A DNA stretch of 14,612 nt from Candidatus Stahliibacteriota bacterium (GCA_030670165.1 DAOVCF010000024.1:1-14612); one strand, 5' to 3'. Shown: positions 1 through 6,758, numbered from the stretch's first letter. Notes: generated by a model from the sequence alone, not told the origin. Program-made: numbers and translations.

Positions 1-828
1 AGTATAGGGATTTACCCAGATGTTTACCGGTTCGCCGTCGCGGAGTATCTCCAAGAGTATGCTATCTGTTGTCACATATTTGCGCTGATCATGAATGTAT
101 CTTGGATTATACATTGGGCCTAGAGACTGGACATGATTGCCACGGCATTCCTCTCCTTCGCAGAGGCGAATAACGTCGCCTGGTTTAAACCCGAGACGGT
201 CCCCCTCGGTATCAGCGCCAACGTAAGTTACTATGAGTCCCCATCCGTATCTAAGCTTTGCCTCGAGTATCGGGTCTCCTAATTCAGGACCGAGCGCCAG
301 AAGCTCCTGGTAGCCTTCTCTGAATGCGTCCATGTCTGCATATACCTTGACCTCCATGTCGTTTCTTGATGCAATCTTCCAGCTTACCACATCGGGAGTC
401 TTAGGCAGATCAGAGTATACACCGGGGTCTTCTATGAGGTGTTTGACTTCTCTGTAAACCTGGTTCCATTCGTTGGGACATTGACTCCGCGTCTTGTAGA
501 AGGTTTTAGGATAAGGCTTGACCTCGGGAATCTCAATATGGATAGTATCCCAGGAATATTTGGGTCGGACCAGACCCCTCACAGGAGGTGGTTCACTAGG
601 TGTAGCCTGTGCTGTGTCTTCTGCATCTTCTGTGTCTTCGACGTCTTCGGTCGCTATCTCCGGTTCCTCCTTCGGTTCCTCCTTCGGTTGAAGCTCAGAG
701 ATTTCCTTCTCTAGCTCCTCCAGTTCCTCCAGCGTTTTCTTGGCCTTCTCCAGAATATTTCCCAACTGAGCAAAACAGACAAACAAAGCGCCTAGAAGAA
801 AAAAAACTATTGCAACCTTTTTCTTCAT
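1..828 (-). CDS. Secreted PDZ-domain protein, C-terminus beyond the window
   Basis: An open frame runs from ATG at 828 to the left edge without a stop (276 codons seen). The start follows a strong Shine-Dalgarno, AAGGAGG, 4-5 nt upstream. Residues 1-20 are a signal peptide (MKKK, then a hydrophobic run ending VCFA before Q21). The Cys18 context (L-F-V-C) does not fit a lipobox well, so signal peptidase I cleavage is preferred. Residues 24-47 are a Leu/Glu/Lys-rich probable coiled coil. Residues 48-82 are an acidic, Pro-rich low-complexity linker. Residues 83-190 are unassigned. Residues about 195-274 look like a PDZ domain, with GLIV near 197, the signature GFKPGDVIRL at 213-222 and a final strand ILRDGEPVNIWV at 261-272. 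PDZ domains bind peptide C-termini and are common in envelope proteases and secretion factors. Any catalytic domain lies in the unseen part or is absent. The gene has its own promoter and is codirectional with the gene upstream. Confidence 0.85.
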   Translation of the reverse strand, partial: MKKKVAIVFFLLGALFVCFAQLGNILEKAKKTLEELEELEKEISELQPKEEPKEEPEIATEDVEDTEDAEDTAQATPSEPPPVRGLVRPKYSWDTIHIEIPEVKPYPKTFYKTRSQCPNEWNQVYREVKHLIEDPGVYSDLPKTPDVVSWKIASRNDMEVKVYADMDAFREGYQELLALGPELGDPILEAKLRYGWGLIVTYVGADTEGDRLGFKPGDVIRLCEGEECRGNHVQSLGPMYNPRYIHDQRKYVTTDSILLEILRDGEPVNIWVNPYT

Positions 829-857
829 GATTCCTCCTTGATTGCGAGTTTTAGGTT

Positions 858-885
858 AGTATACAAACAAAGATATGGCTGTCAA
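858..885 (-). promoter_or_regulatory. Sigma70-type promoter of the PDZ-protein gene
   Basis: On the minus strand, a perfect -35 TTGACA (885-880) and -10 TATACT (863-858) are separated by exactly 16 nt. The predicted transcription start lies about 20 nt before the start codon at 828, leaving a short leader that holds the AAGGAGG ribosome binding site. Confidence 0.75.
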
Positions 886-975
886 CCTTTAATAGGTTAA
901 TTATGAGGTGAATTAAATCGAAATGCTCCCCTCTAAAGTCTACCATCCTTAAGGCTTCTCTTTGATTCTTTTAGG

Positions 976-2307
976 CTATTGAATCAGCCCGCGCTTGCGC
1001 AGGAGTGCTGCGATCGCTTCCTCTAGCTCGGGCAGCACCGCATCGTCGAGGTCGTAGTAGACCCTTGTGCAGGGTTTATTGAACTCGATCACCTTGCCCA
1101 GATCGATGGGGGTTCCGATAACCACAGAATCGGCAGGCACCGCGTCTATTGATGCCTTCAGGTCAGCGAGTTGTTCTGCACCGTATCCCAGAGCGGGTAA
1201 GAGCGGAGCGGTCTGGTTGTAGCGTTCGATCGTCTTCTTGATCCGTCCGACGGCATAGGGTATGGGATCAACGATATGGGCTGCTCCAAAGCGCTCGGCT
1301 GCGATGGTTCCTGCTCCTATCTTCATCCCGCCGTGGGTGAGCGTGGGGCCGTCCTCTATCACAACCACCCGCTTGCCCCGGATAACATTTTCGTCATCAA
1401 CGCGGACCGGCGAGGCGGACTTGATGATCTTTGCGCCGGGATTGAGTCTCTTCGCCGCTTCCTCGATTTCGGCAATCTGCTCAGGCGTGGCCGAGTCGAT
1501 CTTATTGATTAAAATCACATCGGCGATGCGGAAGTTCACCGCGCCAGGATAGTATGTTTGTTCGTGACCGGCGCGCAGAGGATCGGCCAGAACGATCGCC
1601 AGGTCCGGCTTGTAGAATGGTATGTCGTTGTTGCCGCCGTCCCAGATCACCAGCTGGAACTCCTGCTCGCAGGCGGAAAGGATGGCTCCGTAGTCCACCC
1701 CTGCAAAAACGGTACTGCCCGCCTGGATGTGCGGCTCGTACTCCTCGCGCTCCTCTACGGTGCAGTTGTATCTGTCCATGTCTTCAATTGTATCGAAGCG
1801 CTGCACCGCCTGGGCTGCAAGGTCGCCGTAAGGCATGGGGTGGCGCACCGCCGCGTAGCGAATCCCGTGCTTGCGAAGTATGGATGCCACAGCACGCGAG
1901 GTCTGCGACTTGCCCGCACCGGTGCGAACCGCACATACTGAGATCACTGGAAGCTTGGATGAAAGCATGGTGCTTTTCGGACCCAGAAGCCTGAAATCCG
2001 CACCCGCGGCCAAGACGGTTGATGCCCGATCCATCACGTAGGCGTGACTCACGTCCGAATAGGCGAACACAACCTCGTCCACGTCGTATTTCTTGATTAA
2101 ATCAACAAGCTTCTCCTCCACCTCGATTCCTATCCCATTGGGGTAAAGCGGGCCGGCCAGCACCGCGGGGTAGCGACGGCCCTCGATATCAGGAATCTGG
2201 GCGGCGGTGAACGCCACGACCTCATAGTTCTCGTTACCCCGGTAGTACACATTAAAGTTGTGGAAGTCGCGCCCCGCAGCTCCCATTATGATAACCTTCT
2301 TCCGCAT
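976..2307 (-). CDS. Cyclic 2,3-diphosphoglycerate synthetase-family P-loop protein
   Basis: This is a 443-residue cytosolic protein. An upstream in-frame GTG (2313) would overlap the ribosome site, so ATG 2307 with AGGAG 5 nt upstream is chosen. The N-terminal part (1-110) is Rossmann-like with G-A-A-G-R-D at 9-14. A P-loop, T-G-A-G-K-S, lies at 129-134, followed by a Walker-B-like strand ending W-D-G-G-N-N-D (222-228). N-K-I-D at 268-271 is the guanine/base-specificity motif of SIMIBI-type GTPases. Length and motif order fit the family named after the archaeal enzyme that cyclises 2,3-bisphosphoglycerate with ATP. Bacterial members are usually annotated as GTPases of unknown substrate, so the family assignment is firmer than the reaction. 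No partner enzyme for cyclic 2,3-bisphosphoglycerate metabolism is visible nearby. The gene has its own promoter and is divergent from the exported-protein island. Confidence 0.85.
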   Translation of the reverse strand: MRKKVIIMGAAGRDFHNFNVYYRGNENYEVVAFTAAQIPDIEGRRYPAVLAGPLYPNGIGIEVEEKLVDLIKKYDVDEVVFAYSDVSHAYVMDRASTVLAAGADFRLLGPKSTMLSSKLPVISVCAVRTGAGKSQTSRAVASILRKHGIRYAAVRHPMPYGDLAAQAVQRFDTIEDMDRYNCTVEEREEYEPHIQAGSTVFAGVDYGAILSACEQEFQLVIWDGGNNDIPFYKPDLAIVLADPLRAGHEQTYYPGAVNFRIADVILINKIDSATPEQIAEIEEAAKRLNPGAKIIKSASPVRVDDENVIRGKRVVVIEDGPTLTHGGMKIGAGTIAAERFGAAHIVDPIPYAVGRIKKTIERYNQTAPLLPALGYGAEQLADLKASIDAVPADSVVIGTPIDLGKVIEFNKPCTRVYYDLDDAVLPELEEAIAALLRKRGLIQ

Positions 2308-2352
2308 GAGCACTCCTTTTTGAAAATCCAGAGATTGCCTGTTCGGAGTTCA

Positions 2353-2380
2353 AGCATACTGATTAGAAACTGCTTGTCAA
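2353..2380 (-). promoter_or_regulatory. Sigma70-type promoter of the cPGS-family gene
   Basis: On the minus strand, TTGACA (2380-2375) and TATGCT (2358-2353) are separated by 16 nt. This lies about 46 nt upstream of the ATG at 2307. Confidence 0.7.
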
Positions 2381-2468
2381 CTCATTGACGACTCTGGATA
2401 CTTCTCGCCCAAAGCCTTAACATTCTTGATAAGGAGCACTACTATAGAGATATACACCAGGAGGAATA

Positions 2469-2932
2469 GTGCGTAAATCAATAGTGATCTTTGCTTTGAT
2501 TATTCTGGCGCTGCCGTTGGTAAGCTACGCGGCATACAGCCTTGACGTAACACCCGTCGAGATAATATTCTTGAGACCAACGGCTATATAATCACTTTCT
2601 GGGCAGAGGATGGAACCGGATCGAACGTCAGTCATCCACCGCTTACGGATACATTCGGTTATATCGGGATAGATGAAACGCCTGTATCTCGTGGGTTCAA
2701 TATGGATGCACTCACCTCCCAAGGTTCTCAGATAATCCTCAGATATTCTGGCAGGCCCCAAGAATTCTCAGCATCCGTATTCGACGCCTCAGGCCGCAAG
2801 GTAGATGAAATCCGTTCCGCAAGCCCCTCAGAATCAACCACCTGGGGTGAGTGTTACGGGTCCGGGCTGTATTTCATCCGTGTTCGGTCCCAGCGTTCTT
2901 CAACCATCCAAAAGGTTATCCTTATCCGGTAG
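2469..2932 (+). pseudogene. Decayed paralog of the small secreted sorting-domain protein
   Basis: A GTG start at 2469 follows AGGAGG. It opens a signal peptide (MRKSIVIFALIILALPLVSYA) and the segment YSLDVTPVEI, which matches DSLDITPYEI in the intact protein at 3092-3787. The frame then stops at TAA 2589-2591. A different frame, open from about 2567 to TAG 2930-2932, carries the rest. GYIITFWAED ... SHPPLTDTF ... GIDETP parallels YEITFWAEN ... SYPPLVDTF ... GITETP of the paralog, and a sorting domain follows, ending G-S-G-L-Y-F-I-R-V ... K-V-I-L-I-R. Compared with the paralog, about 65-70 residues are missing between the two parts and the frame has shifted. This is read as a duplicated gene broken by a deletion. 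An internal ATG at 2702 could at most give a signal-less fragment. No convincing promoter was found. Confidence 0.85.
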
Positions 2933-2940
2933 ACATGGGC

Positions 2941-2958
2941 AAGGGGTTTAAACCCCTT
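2941..2958 (+). terminator. Perfect 18-bp palindrome after the pseudogene
   Basis: AAGGGGTTTAAACCCCTT is a perfect inverted repeat starting 9 nt after the stop codon at 2932. It can fold as a 6-bp stem with a TTTAAA loop. No U-tract follows, so it is only a candidate terminator. A dispersed palindromic repeat is an alternative. Confidence 0.4.
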
Positions 2959-2994
2959 ATCAACCCTATGCGTCTCCCATGAGTATCTTACGGG

Positions 2995-3022
2995 TTGACA
3001 TACGTTTAGAATCAGTTAGAAT
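2995..3022 (+). promoter_or_regulatory. Sigma70-type promoter of the small secreted protein
   Basis: TTGACA (2995-3000) and TAGAAT (3017-3022) are separated by 16 nt, about 70 nt before the ATG at 3092. The bases just upstream are CTTACGGG, related to the 9-bp repeat found elsewhere in the window. Confidence 0.65.
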
Positions 3023-3091
3023 TAACACGGATTTTACTGATCGAGTTGTGGCCTTGGATAAGCAAGAGAAGATATTCGTCCAGGAGGGAAA

Positions 3092-3787
3092 ATGAGCAGA
3101 ACGATGGTTATCTTTGTCGTACTTACGCTGCTGGCGTTGCCGGTATTAGGAGTGAGCACCGCAGCCGCCGACAGCCTTGACATAACCCCTTACGAGATAG
3201 AATCGCCGGAGAGAGTCCAGCAAGAGCCTTTCAGGCCTCGGGCGTGGTACGCAGAACGAGGAGGCGTAGAAGTCCAAGAACCATCTCTGATTTGCCTTAT
3301 TGTAGATTTAGATACCCAGGACTCGGTATACCTGGACACCGTCCCTCGGTGGAGAGTAGAACCTTACGACACCATAAAGGCGACGTTCGACGAGACTGAT
3401 CCCGCGCCCAACATCTACGAGATCACCTTCTGGGCAGAAAATAATTGGCCCACAAATATCAGCTACCCACCACTTGTGGACACCTTCTACTACAAAGTAG
3501 GTATAACGGAAACCCCTGTCCCCGGCGAGTTCAATCTGGACGCGGTCTCCCTTGACCCGACCACAGCCTCTGTAATTATAGCTTTCTCTCTGGGACGCTC
3601 TACCGAGATCACCCTTTCCGTCTATGACTTAACCGGCAAGATCGTGGCCACGCTTGCGTCAGGCACCTGGAACCAAGGCCGACACTCTGTGCGGTGGTAT
3701 ACGGCGGGTGCGGCACCTGGCGTTTACTTTGTGCGTCTCAGTGCCCCTGGGCTCTCTCGTTCCAGCAAGGTGGTGCTGCTGAACTAG
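3092..3787 (+). CDS. Small secreted protein with C-terminal T9SS/FlgD-like sorting domain
   Basis: This protein has 231 residues, with ATG 3092 preceded by AGGAGG. Residues 1-26 are a signal peptide (VLTLLALPVLG core, probable cleavage after AAA). Residues 28-148 form a beta-rich module of unknown function with an acidic, aromatic composition (VDLDTQDSVYLDTVPRW at 71-87, then ITFWAENNWP at 111-120). Residues 150-231 are the sorting domain: ITLSVYDLTGKIVATL at 173-188, P-G-V-Y-F-V-R at 209-215, and the terminal K-V-V-L-L-N. In known systems such a domain is an export signal, cleaved or anchored at the outer membrane. The module has no catalytic motif that I recognise. It is a tandem paralog of the upstream pseudogene and has its own promoter. 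Its position before the C10 protease may be functional or incidental. Confidence 0.85.
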   Translation: MSRTMVIFVVLTLLALPVLGVSTAAADSLDITPYEIESPERVQQEPFRPRAWYAERGGVEVQEPSLICLIVDLDTQDSVYLDTVPRWRVEPYDTIKATFDETDPAPNIYEITFWAENNWPTNISYPPLVDTFYYKVGITETPVPGEFNLDAVSLDPTTASVIIAFSLGRSTEITLSVYDLTGKIVATLASGTWNQGRHSVRWYTAGAAPGVYFVRLSAPGLSRSSKVVLLN

Positions 3788-3828
3788 ATTCAGAATAAGG
3801 TCTTTGTGCGGGATTCGGGGCTAAAAAC

Positions 3829-3856
3829 TTGACGTGCACCCAGAGATAACTATACT
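3829..3856 (+). promoter_or_regulatory. Sigma70-type promoter of the C10 protease
   Basis: TTGACG (3829-3834) and TATACT (3851-3856) are separated by 16 nt. The start codon lies 29 nt after the -10 box, and the ribosome site AAAGGAG falls between. Confidence 0.7.
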
Positions 3857-3884
3857 GGGATAATTTGATAAAAGGAGTTCTATA

Positions 3885-5471
3885 ATGCCAGAGACAAACC
3901 TGCGTGTAAGGAGGGTGATTACCGCCATAGTCTTACTGGTTTTGATCTCCGCCGGCTGGCTTCCGGCTGCAACGGTTACCCCACAGGAGGCTCTAAAAGC
4001 GACAATGACCCACATCCAATCCATGACCGACCTATGGAGCCAACTCCCGCACCTTAAAGATCAGACCGTAACGGTAAGCGGGCTCAAGGAGCTGCGCGAA
4101 ACCGAATCAGACCAGCTTCTGGGTTACGTTGCCGAGCTTACACCACGAGGATTCGTGGTGCTTTCCGGAGATACCCGGCTGGCACCGATAATCGCCTATT
4201 CCTATCGCTGCAACTTTCCCTGGGATGAGGACCCGGGGAACGTCCTGCTTTGGATGTTAAAAACCGACCTGGATTTAAGAGAAAAAGCCGCCTCTGTGAC
4301 GGACGCAGACATCTTGATCGCGAACGGCTCTTCATGGAAGAACTACCTTGCGGACAATGTGTCACTTGATGTAACCGGACAGTGGCCGTCTCCAGGCTCC
4401 ACCCATACAGGTGGATGGGTTGAAACCACCTGGCGTCAAACCTATCCTTACAACGCCTACTGCCCCAAAGACCCGGAAACGGGCAAGCGATGCGTGGTGG
4501 GGTGCGTTGCCACGGCGATGTCCCAAATAGTAGACTATCATTGCAACAGAAGAAACTACATGAGTGATGTTCAACTTTACCAGTGGGACAGATATACATC
4601 GAGGGGTACAAATCCTTACATACGTATCGACCAGGATTCTGCTACGTACGACTTCCCCTCGTTCAACGTCATGAACGGATACCTGGTGGATCTGAGAAAC
4701 ATCTACCTTGCAGATTCCACCCCGGGTTATTACGATGTTGCCGCACTTGCCTTCACCTGCGGCATCTTCGTCAAGATGCACTACTCAAGCAGTGGCTCGG
4801 GAACCACCGTAGAGCGCGTTTCATTCGCCTTGATGTTCAAATTCGGATACCCATCGGCGATGAATGTGGACAAAAACACAGTTTGGTTCTACGACACCTT
4901 AAGTCAGAACATGAAGGATGCCCTGCCTGCGGAGCTGAGTATACACTATCCGAACGGTTCAAACGGTCATGCGATCGTCTGCGACGGGCTGCGTGAGATT
5001 GAAGACGAGGACGACCAGTACCATCTGAATTTTGGCTGGGGACCTGACAGCCCTGATCCGATCGCCACCGCATGGTACGTCCTGCCTCAAGGGATGCCTC
5101 TCGGCTACAGGGTGGTATCAGGCGGGGTATTATCCATCAGACCCCCTGAAGGCTCATACGTAGCGGAGCGCGCGGAGCCGCGTCCTGATCTGCCCTTTAT
5201 TGAACAACTCTCCCCTACCCTACAGATCGCTCCGGCTGCATTCACCTTATCTTACGGACTCCCCTGGCCTACAAGGGTGCGTTTGAAGATATACGACATC
5301 AACGGCCGGATGATCAAGACTCTCCTGGACGAAGATATGCCTGCCGGTTACCATCAAACAGAATGGGACACGCAGGACCGAAAGGGCCGCGAGGTTGCGT
5401 CCGGGACATACTTCTGCGTGCTCGAAACCGCAGAAGGTGCCTGCAAGACAAAGGCCGTTGTGATACGATAA
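3885..5471 (+). CDS. Secreted C10-family (streptopain-like) cysteine protease with sorting domain
   Basis: This protein has 528 residues. A signal peptide spans about 1-29 (RVRR, hydrophobic core VITAIVLLVLISAG, then LPAAT). Residues about 33-110 match the streptopain-type inhibitory prodomain, with the typical stretch GFVVLSGDTRLAPIIAYS at 89-106. The catalytic domain spans about 165-420. The nucleophile motif G-C-V-A-T-A has Cys207 and is followed by M-S-Q-I-V-D-Y-H, and the catalytic histidine motif N-G-H-A-I-V has His362. H-L-N-F-G-W-G at 380-386 carries the conserved Trp385. All key residues are present, so an active enzyme is expected. The family cleaves extracellular proteins and self-activates by removing the prodomain. 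Residues about 446-528 are a FlgD-like/T9SS type A sorting domain ending K-A-V-V-I-R. The gene is monocistronic by promoter placement. The start is supported by AAAGGAG about 8 nt upstream. Confidence 0.93.
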   Translation: MPETNLRVRRVITAIVLLVLISAGWLPAATVTPQEALKATMTHIQSMTDLWSQLPHLKDQTVTVSGLKELRETESDQLLGYVAELTPRGFVVLSGDTRLAPIIAYSYRCNFPWDEDPGNVLLWMLKTDLDLREKAASVTDADILIANGSSWKNYLADNVSLDVTGQWPSPGSTHTGGWVETTWRQTYPYNAYCPKDPETGKRCVVGCVATAMSQIVDYHCNRRNYMSDVQLYQWDRYTSRGTNPYIRIDQDSATYDFPSFNVMNGYLVDLRNIYLADSTPGYYDVAALAFTCGIFVKMHYSSSGSGTTVERVSFALMFKFGYPSAMNVDKNTVWFYDTLSQNMKDALPAELSIHYPNGSNGHAIVCDGLREIEDEDDQYHLNFGWGPDSPDPIATAWYVLPQGMPLGYRVVSGGVLSIRPPEGSYVAERAEPRPDLPFIEQLSPTLQIAPAAFTLSYGLPWPTRVRLKIYDINGRMIKTLLDEDMPAGYHQTEWDTQDRKGREVASGTYFCVLETAEGACKTKAVVIR

Positions 5472-5599
5472 GAACCCTTCCTGCTGCAATAGTCGTTAAC
5501 TCCGGGGAGGTGGTGATGACGTAAACTGCTCCTTCCTGTCCATGGTCTATACATCTTCCAACAGCACAGGTTCAGCGTGCCCCAGTCGGGTGCCTCAGC

Positions 5600-5792
5600 C
5601 TGTGCTATTGTATCCGAACGGACGCTTCTATATTCGACATCATAAGCCGCAGGGTGGACGAGCTGCACGCAACTTGGGCATCTGGAATGATTACCTGGAG
5701 GAGATGTTACGGGGTGTTACGGGCCTGGGGTTTACTTCGTCAGGGTTGAATCCGCGTCACGCCAAACGCAGAAGGTGGTTTTGATCAGATAG
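5600..5792 (+). pseudogene. Frameshifted sorting-domain remnant
   Basis: In the frame of 5627, the sequence reads ASIFDIISRRVDELHATW ... MITWRRCYG. This aligns with ASVFDASGRKVDEIRSAS ... TTWGECYG of the pseudogene at 2469-2932. The frame then breaks. Two nucleotides off, GPGVYFVRVESAS ... QKVVLIR continues to TAG 5790-5792. The break sits in a tandem pair, TGTTACGGGG (5705-5714) and TGTTACGGGC (5715-5724). Removing one 10-nt copy joins both halves into a perfect sorting-domain end. Upstream the same frame is open back to 5525. Before it lie ATG 5516 with GGGGAGG, then ACG and a TAA stop at codon 3. No signal peptide or catalytic domain is recognisable, so this is the 3' relic of a lost exported-protein gene. 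Confidence 0.8.
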
Positions 5793-5872
5793 TCCTCACC
5801 CCTTCCCTCTCCCGGCGGGAGAGGGGGTATAGTTCTTCTCTCCCTTTGGGAGAGAAGTCAGAGGTGAGGGGA
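5793..5872 (+). mobile_element. REP/MITE-like palindromic element
   Basis: The ends form an imperfect inverted repeat (CCTCACCCC at 5794-5802 against GAGGTGAGG at 5861-5869). Inside are two strong hairpins: CCCTCTCCC/GGGAGAGGG at 5805-5825, and CTTCTCTCCC/GGGAGAGAAG at 5835-5857 with a TTT loop. The layout resembles the widespread non-coding CCCTCACCCC...GGGTGAGGG repeats found in many bacterial genomes. There is no coding capacity, so mobility would be in trans. It starts directly after the stop codon of the sorting-domain remnant and could also end its transcript. Confidence 0.7.
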
Positions 5873-5919
5873 TCAATGTTCCTTGCAGTCTTATTGACAA
5901 AGAATATTCTTACGTGGTG

Positions 5920-5961
5920 TGTTACGGGTGTTACGGGTGTTACGGTACGGGGTGTTACGGG
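5920..5961 (+). repeat. Tandem 9-bp repeat, unit TGTTACGGG
   Basis: Copies lie at 5920-5928, 5929-5937, 5938-5945 (last G missing) and 5953-5961, with a short TACGGG-like piece between. Related units occur at 2852-2860 and 5705-5723 on this strand and, in reverse complement, at 11162-11218. The array ends 5 nt before the -35 box of the crp promoter. Confidence 0.85.
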
Positions 5962-5966
5962 ACGGG

Positions 5967-5995
5967 TTGACAGGAGGGGTATTTTCGGATAAGCT
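5967..5995 (+). promoter_or_regulatory. Probable promoter of the Crp/Fnr regulator
   Basis: TTGACA (5967-5972) is followed after 17 nt by TAAGCT (5990-5995). With a 16-nt spacer the -10 would be ATAAGC. The -35 is perfect but the -10 is poor, which would suit an activated promoter. It lies 31 nt before the ATG at 6027 and abuts the 9-bp repeat array. Confidence 0.5.
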
Positions 5996-6026
5996 TACGG
6001 GCTAGAGCTATTGTAGGAGGAAGCCC

Positions 6027-6665
6027 ATGTGGGAGAAAAAGCCACGTTTTGAACGACAGTTGATGCCGGGTGAGGTGCTTTTCCATGAAGGGGATACAGG
6101 CGAGGTGATGTACTTCATCCGCAAGGGCAAGATCAAGATTTCAGCAGGTGAAGAGGATCAGGAGAAGGTGTTTGCAGTGCTTAAGGAAGGTGATTTCTTC
6201 GGCGAGATGGCGGTGATTGACGGAAGCCCGCGATCTGCCAGCGCCACCGCAATAGAAGAAACGGATCTCATAATTATCGACAAGGAATCGTTCGTCTCCA
6301 AGATCAACGAGAATCCGCTGGTCGCTTACGTAATCGAGACGCTTACAAAACGAATTCGCACCCTTGACGAACAACTCAAGTACCTCACCATCAAGAGCGA
6401 CGAAGAGCGTATCATCCACTTCGTCCTGGCCCGCGCCAAGCAACAGGGCACGCCGATGGATGAAGGGGTGAGCCTTGATCAGATCTCCACTGAAACCATC
6501 TCCCATATCACCGGGGTTGACATCAAAAAGGTAGAGGAATACCTGAAGCGTTTGGAAGACGTGGAGCTTATCAAGGTAGGCGAGGATGAAATCACCGTGC
6601 GCAGCATCCCGGACCTGGATGAATACATCCGCTACCTGAAGCTGCGCGACAAGTTTAAGGCATAA
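6027..6665 (+). CDS. Crp/Fnr-family transcription regulator
   Basis: This protein has 212 residues, with ATG 6027 after TAGGAGG. Residues about 8-95 form a cyclic-nucleotide-binding jelly roll (MPGEVLFHEGDTGEVMYFI at 13-31). The phosphate-binding cassette F-F-G-E-M-A-V-I-D-G-S-P-R-S spans 57-70. Glu60, Arg69 and Ser70 correspond to residues that contact cAMP in Crp, so nucleotide binding is plausible. A dimerisation helix follows at about 97-120. A winged helix-turn-helix spans about 148-192 (SLDQISTETISHITGVDIKKVEEYLKRL region), but its recognition helix does not match the classical Crp pattern, so the operator is unlikely to be the Crp consensus. There are no Cys residues for an Fnr-type iron-sulfur cluster. 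A C-terminal extension of about 20 residues follows. A 93-nt gap separates it from prfA, so it may or may not lead the operon. Its targets are unknown. Confidence 0.9.
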   Translation: MWEKKPRFERQLMPGEVLFHEGDTGEVMYFIRKGKIKISAGEEDQEKVFAVLKEGDFFGEMAVIDGSPRSASATAIEETDLIIIDKESFVSKINENPLVAYVIETLTKRIRTLDEQLKYLTIKSDEERIIHFVLARAKQQGTPMDEGVSLDQISTETISHITGVDIKKVEEYLKRLEDVELIKVGEDEITVRSIPDLDEYIRYLKLRDKFKA

Positions 6666-6758
6666 CGGAACGAGAAGAAGAAAGCCAATGACGAAGGCTG
6701 AGAGTCAAAGATAGTGGCGTGTCTCCTGCAAAGGTTCCCTCCCAGTTAAAAACCGCTT

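Noticed and set aside
439..830. Plus-strand open frames over the left region
   Set aside because: They are antisense to the PDZ-protein gene, start inside its linker, lack ribosome sites and have low-complexity translations.
2308..2313. GTG 2313 as start of the cPGS-family gene
   Set aside because: It overlaps the Shine-Dalgarno. ATG 2307 has correct spacing and the normal family N-terminus.
2426..2456. Promoter for the pseudogene at 2469
   Set aside because: TTGATA is present, but no -10 fits at 16-17 nt; possible boxes are poor or misplaced.
5542..5784. An 80-codon plus-strand frame starting at ATG 5542
   Set aside because: It is out of phase with both halves of the recognisable sorting domain and has no ribosome site.
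5894..5921. Second promoter with TTGACA at 5894 and the palindrome AAGAATATTCTT
   Set aside because: No acceptable -10 at 16-18 nt. The 12-bp palindrome could be an operator, but nothing else supports it.
5920..5961. CRISPR-like array
   Set aside because: Units are 9 bp and directly tandem, with no unique spacers and no cas genes.
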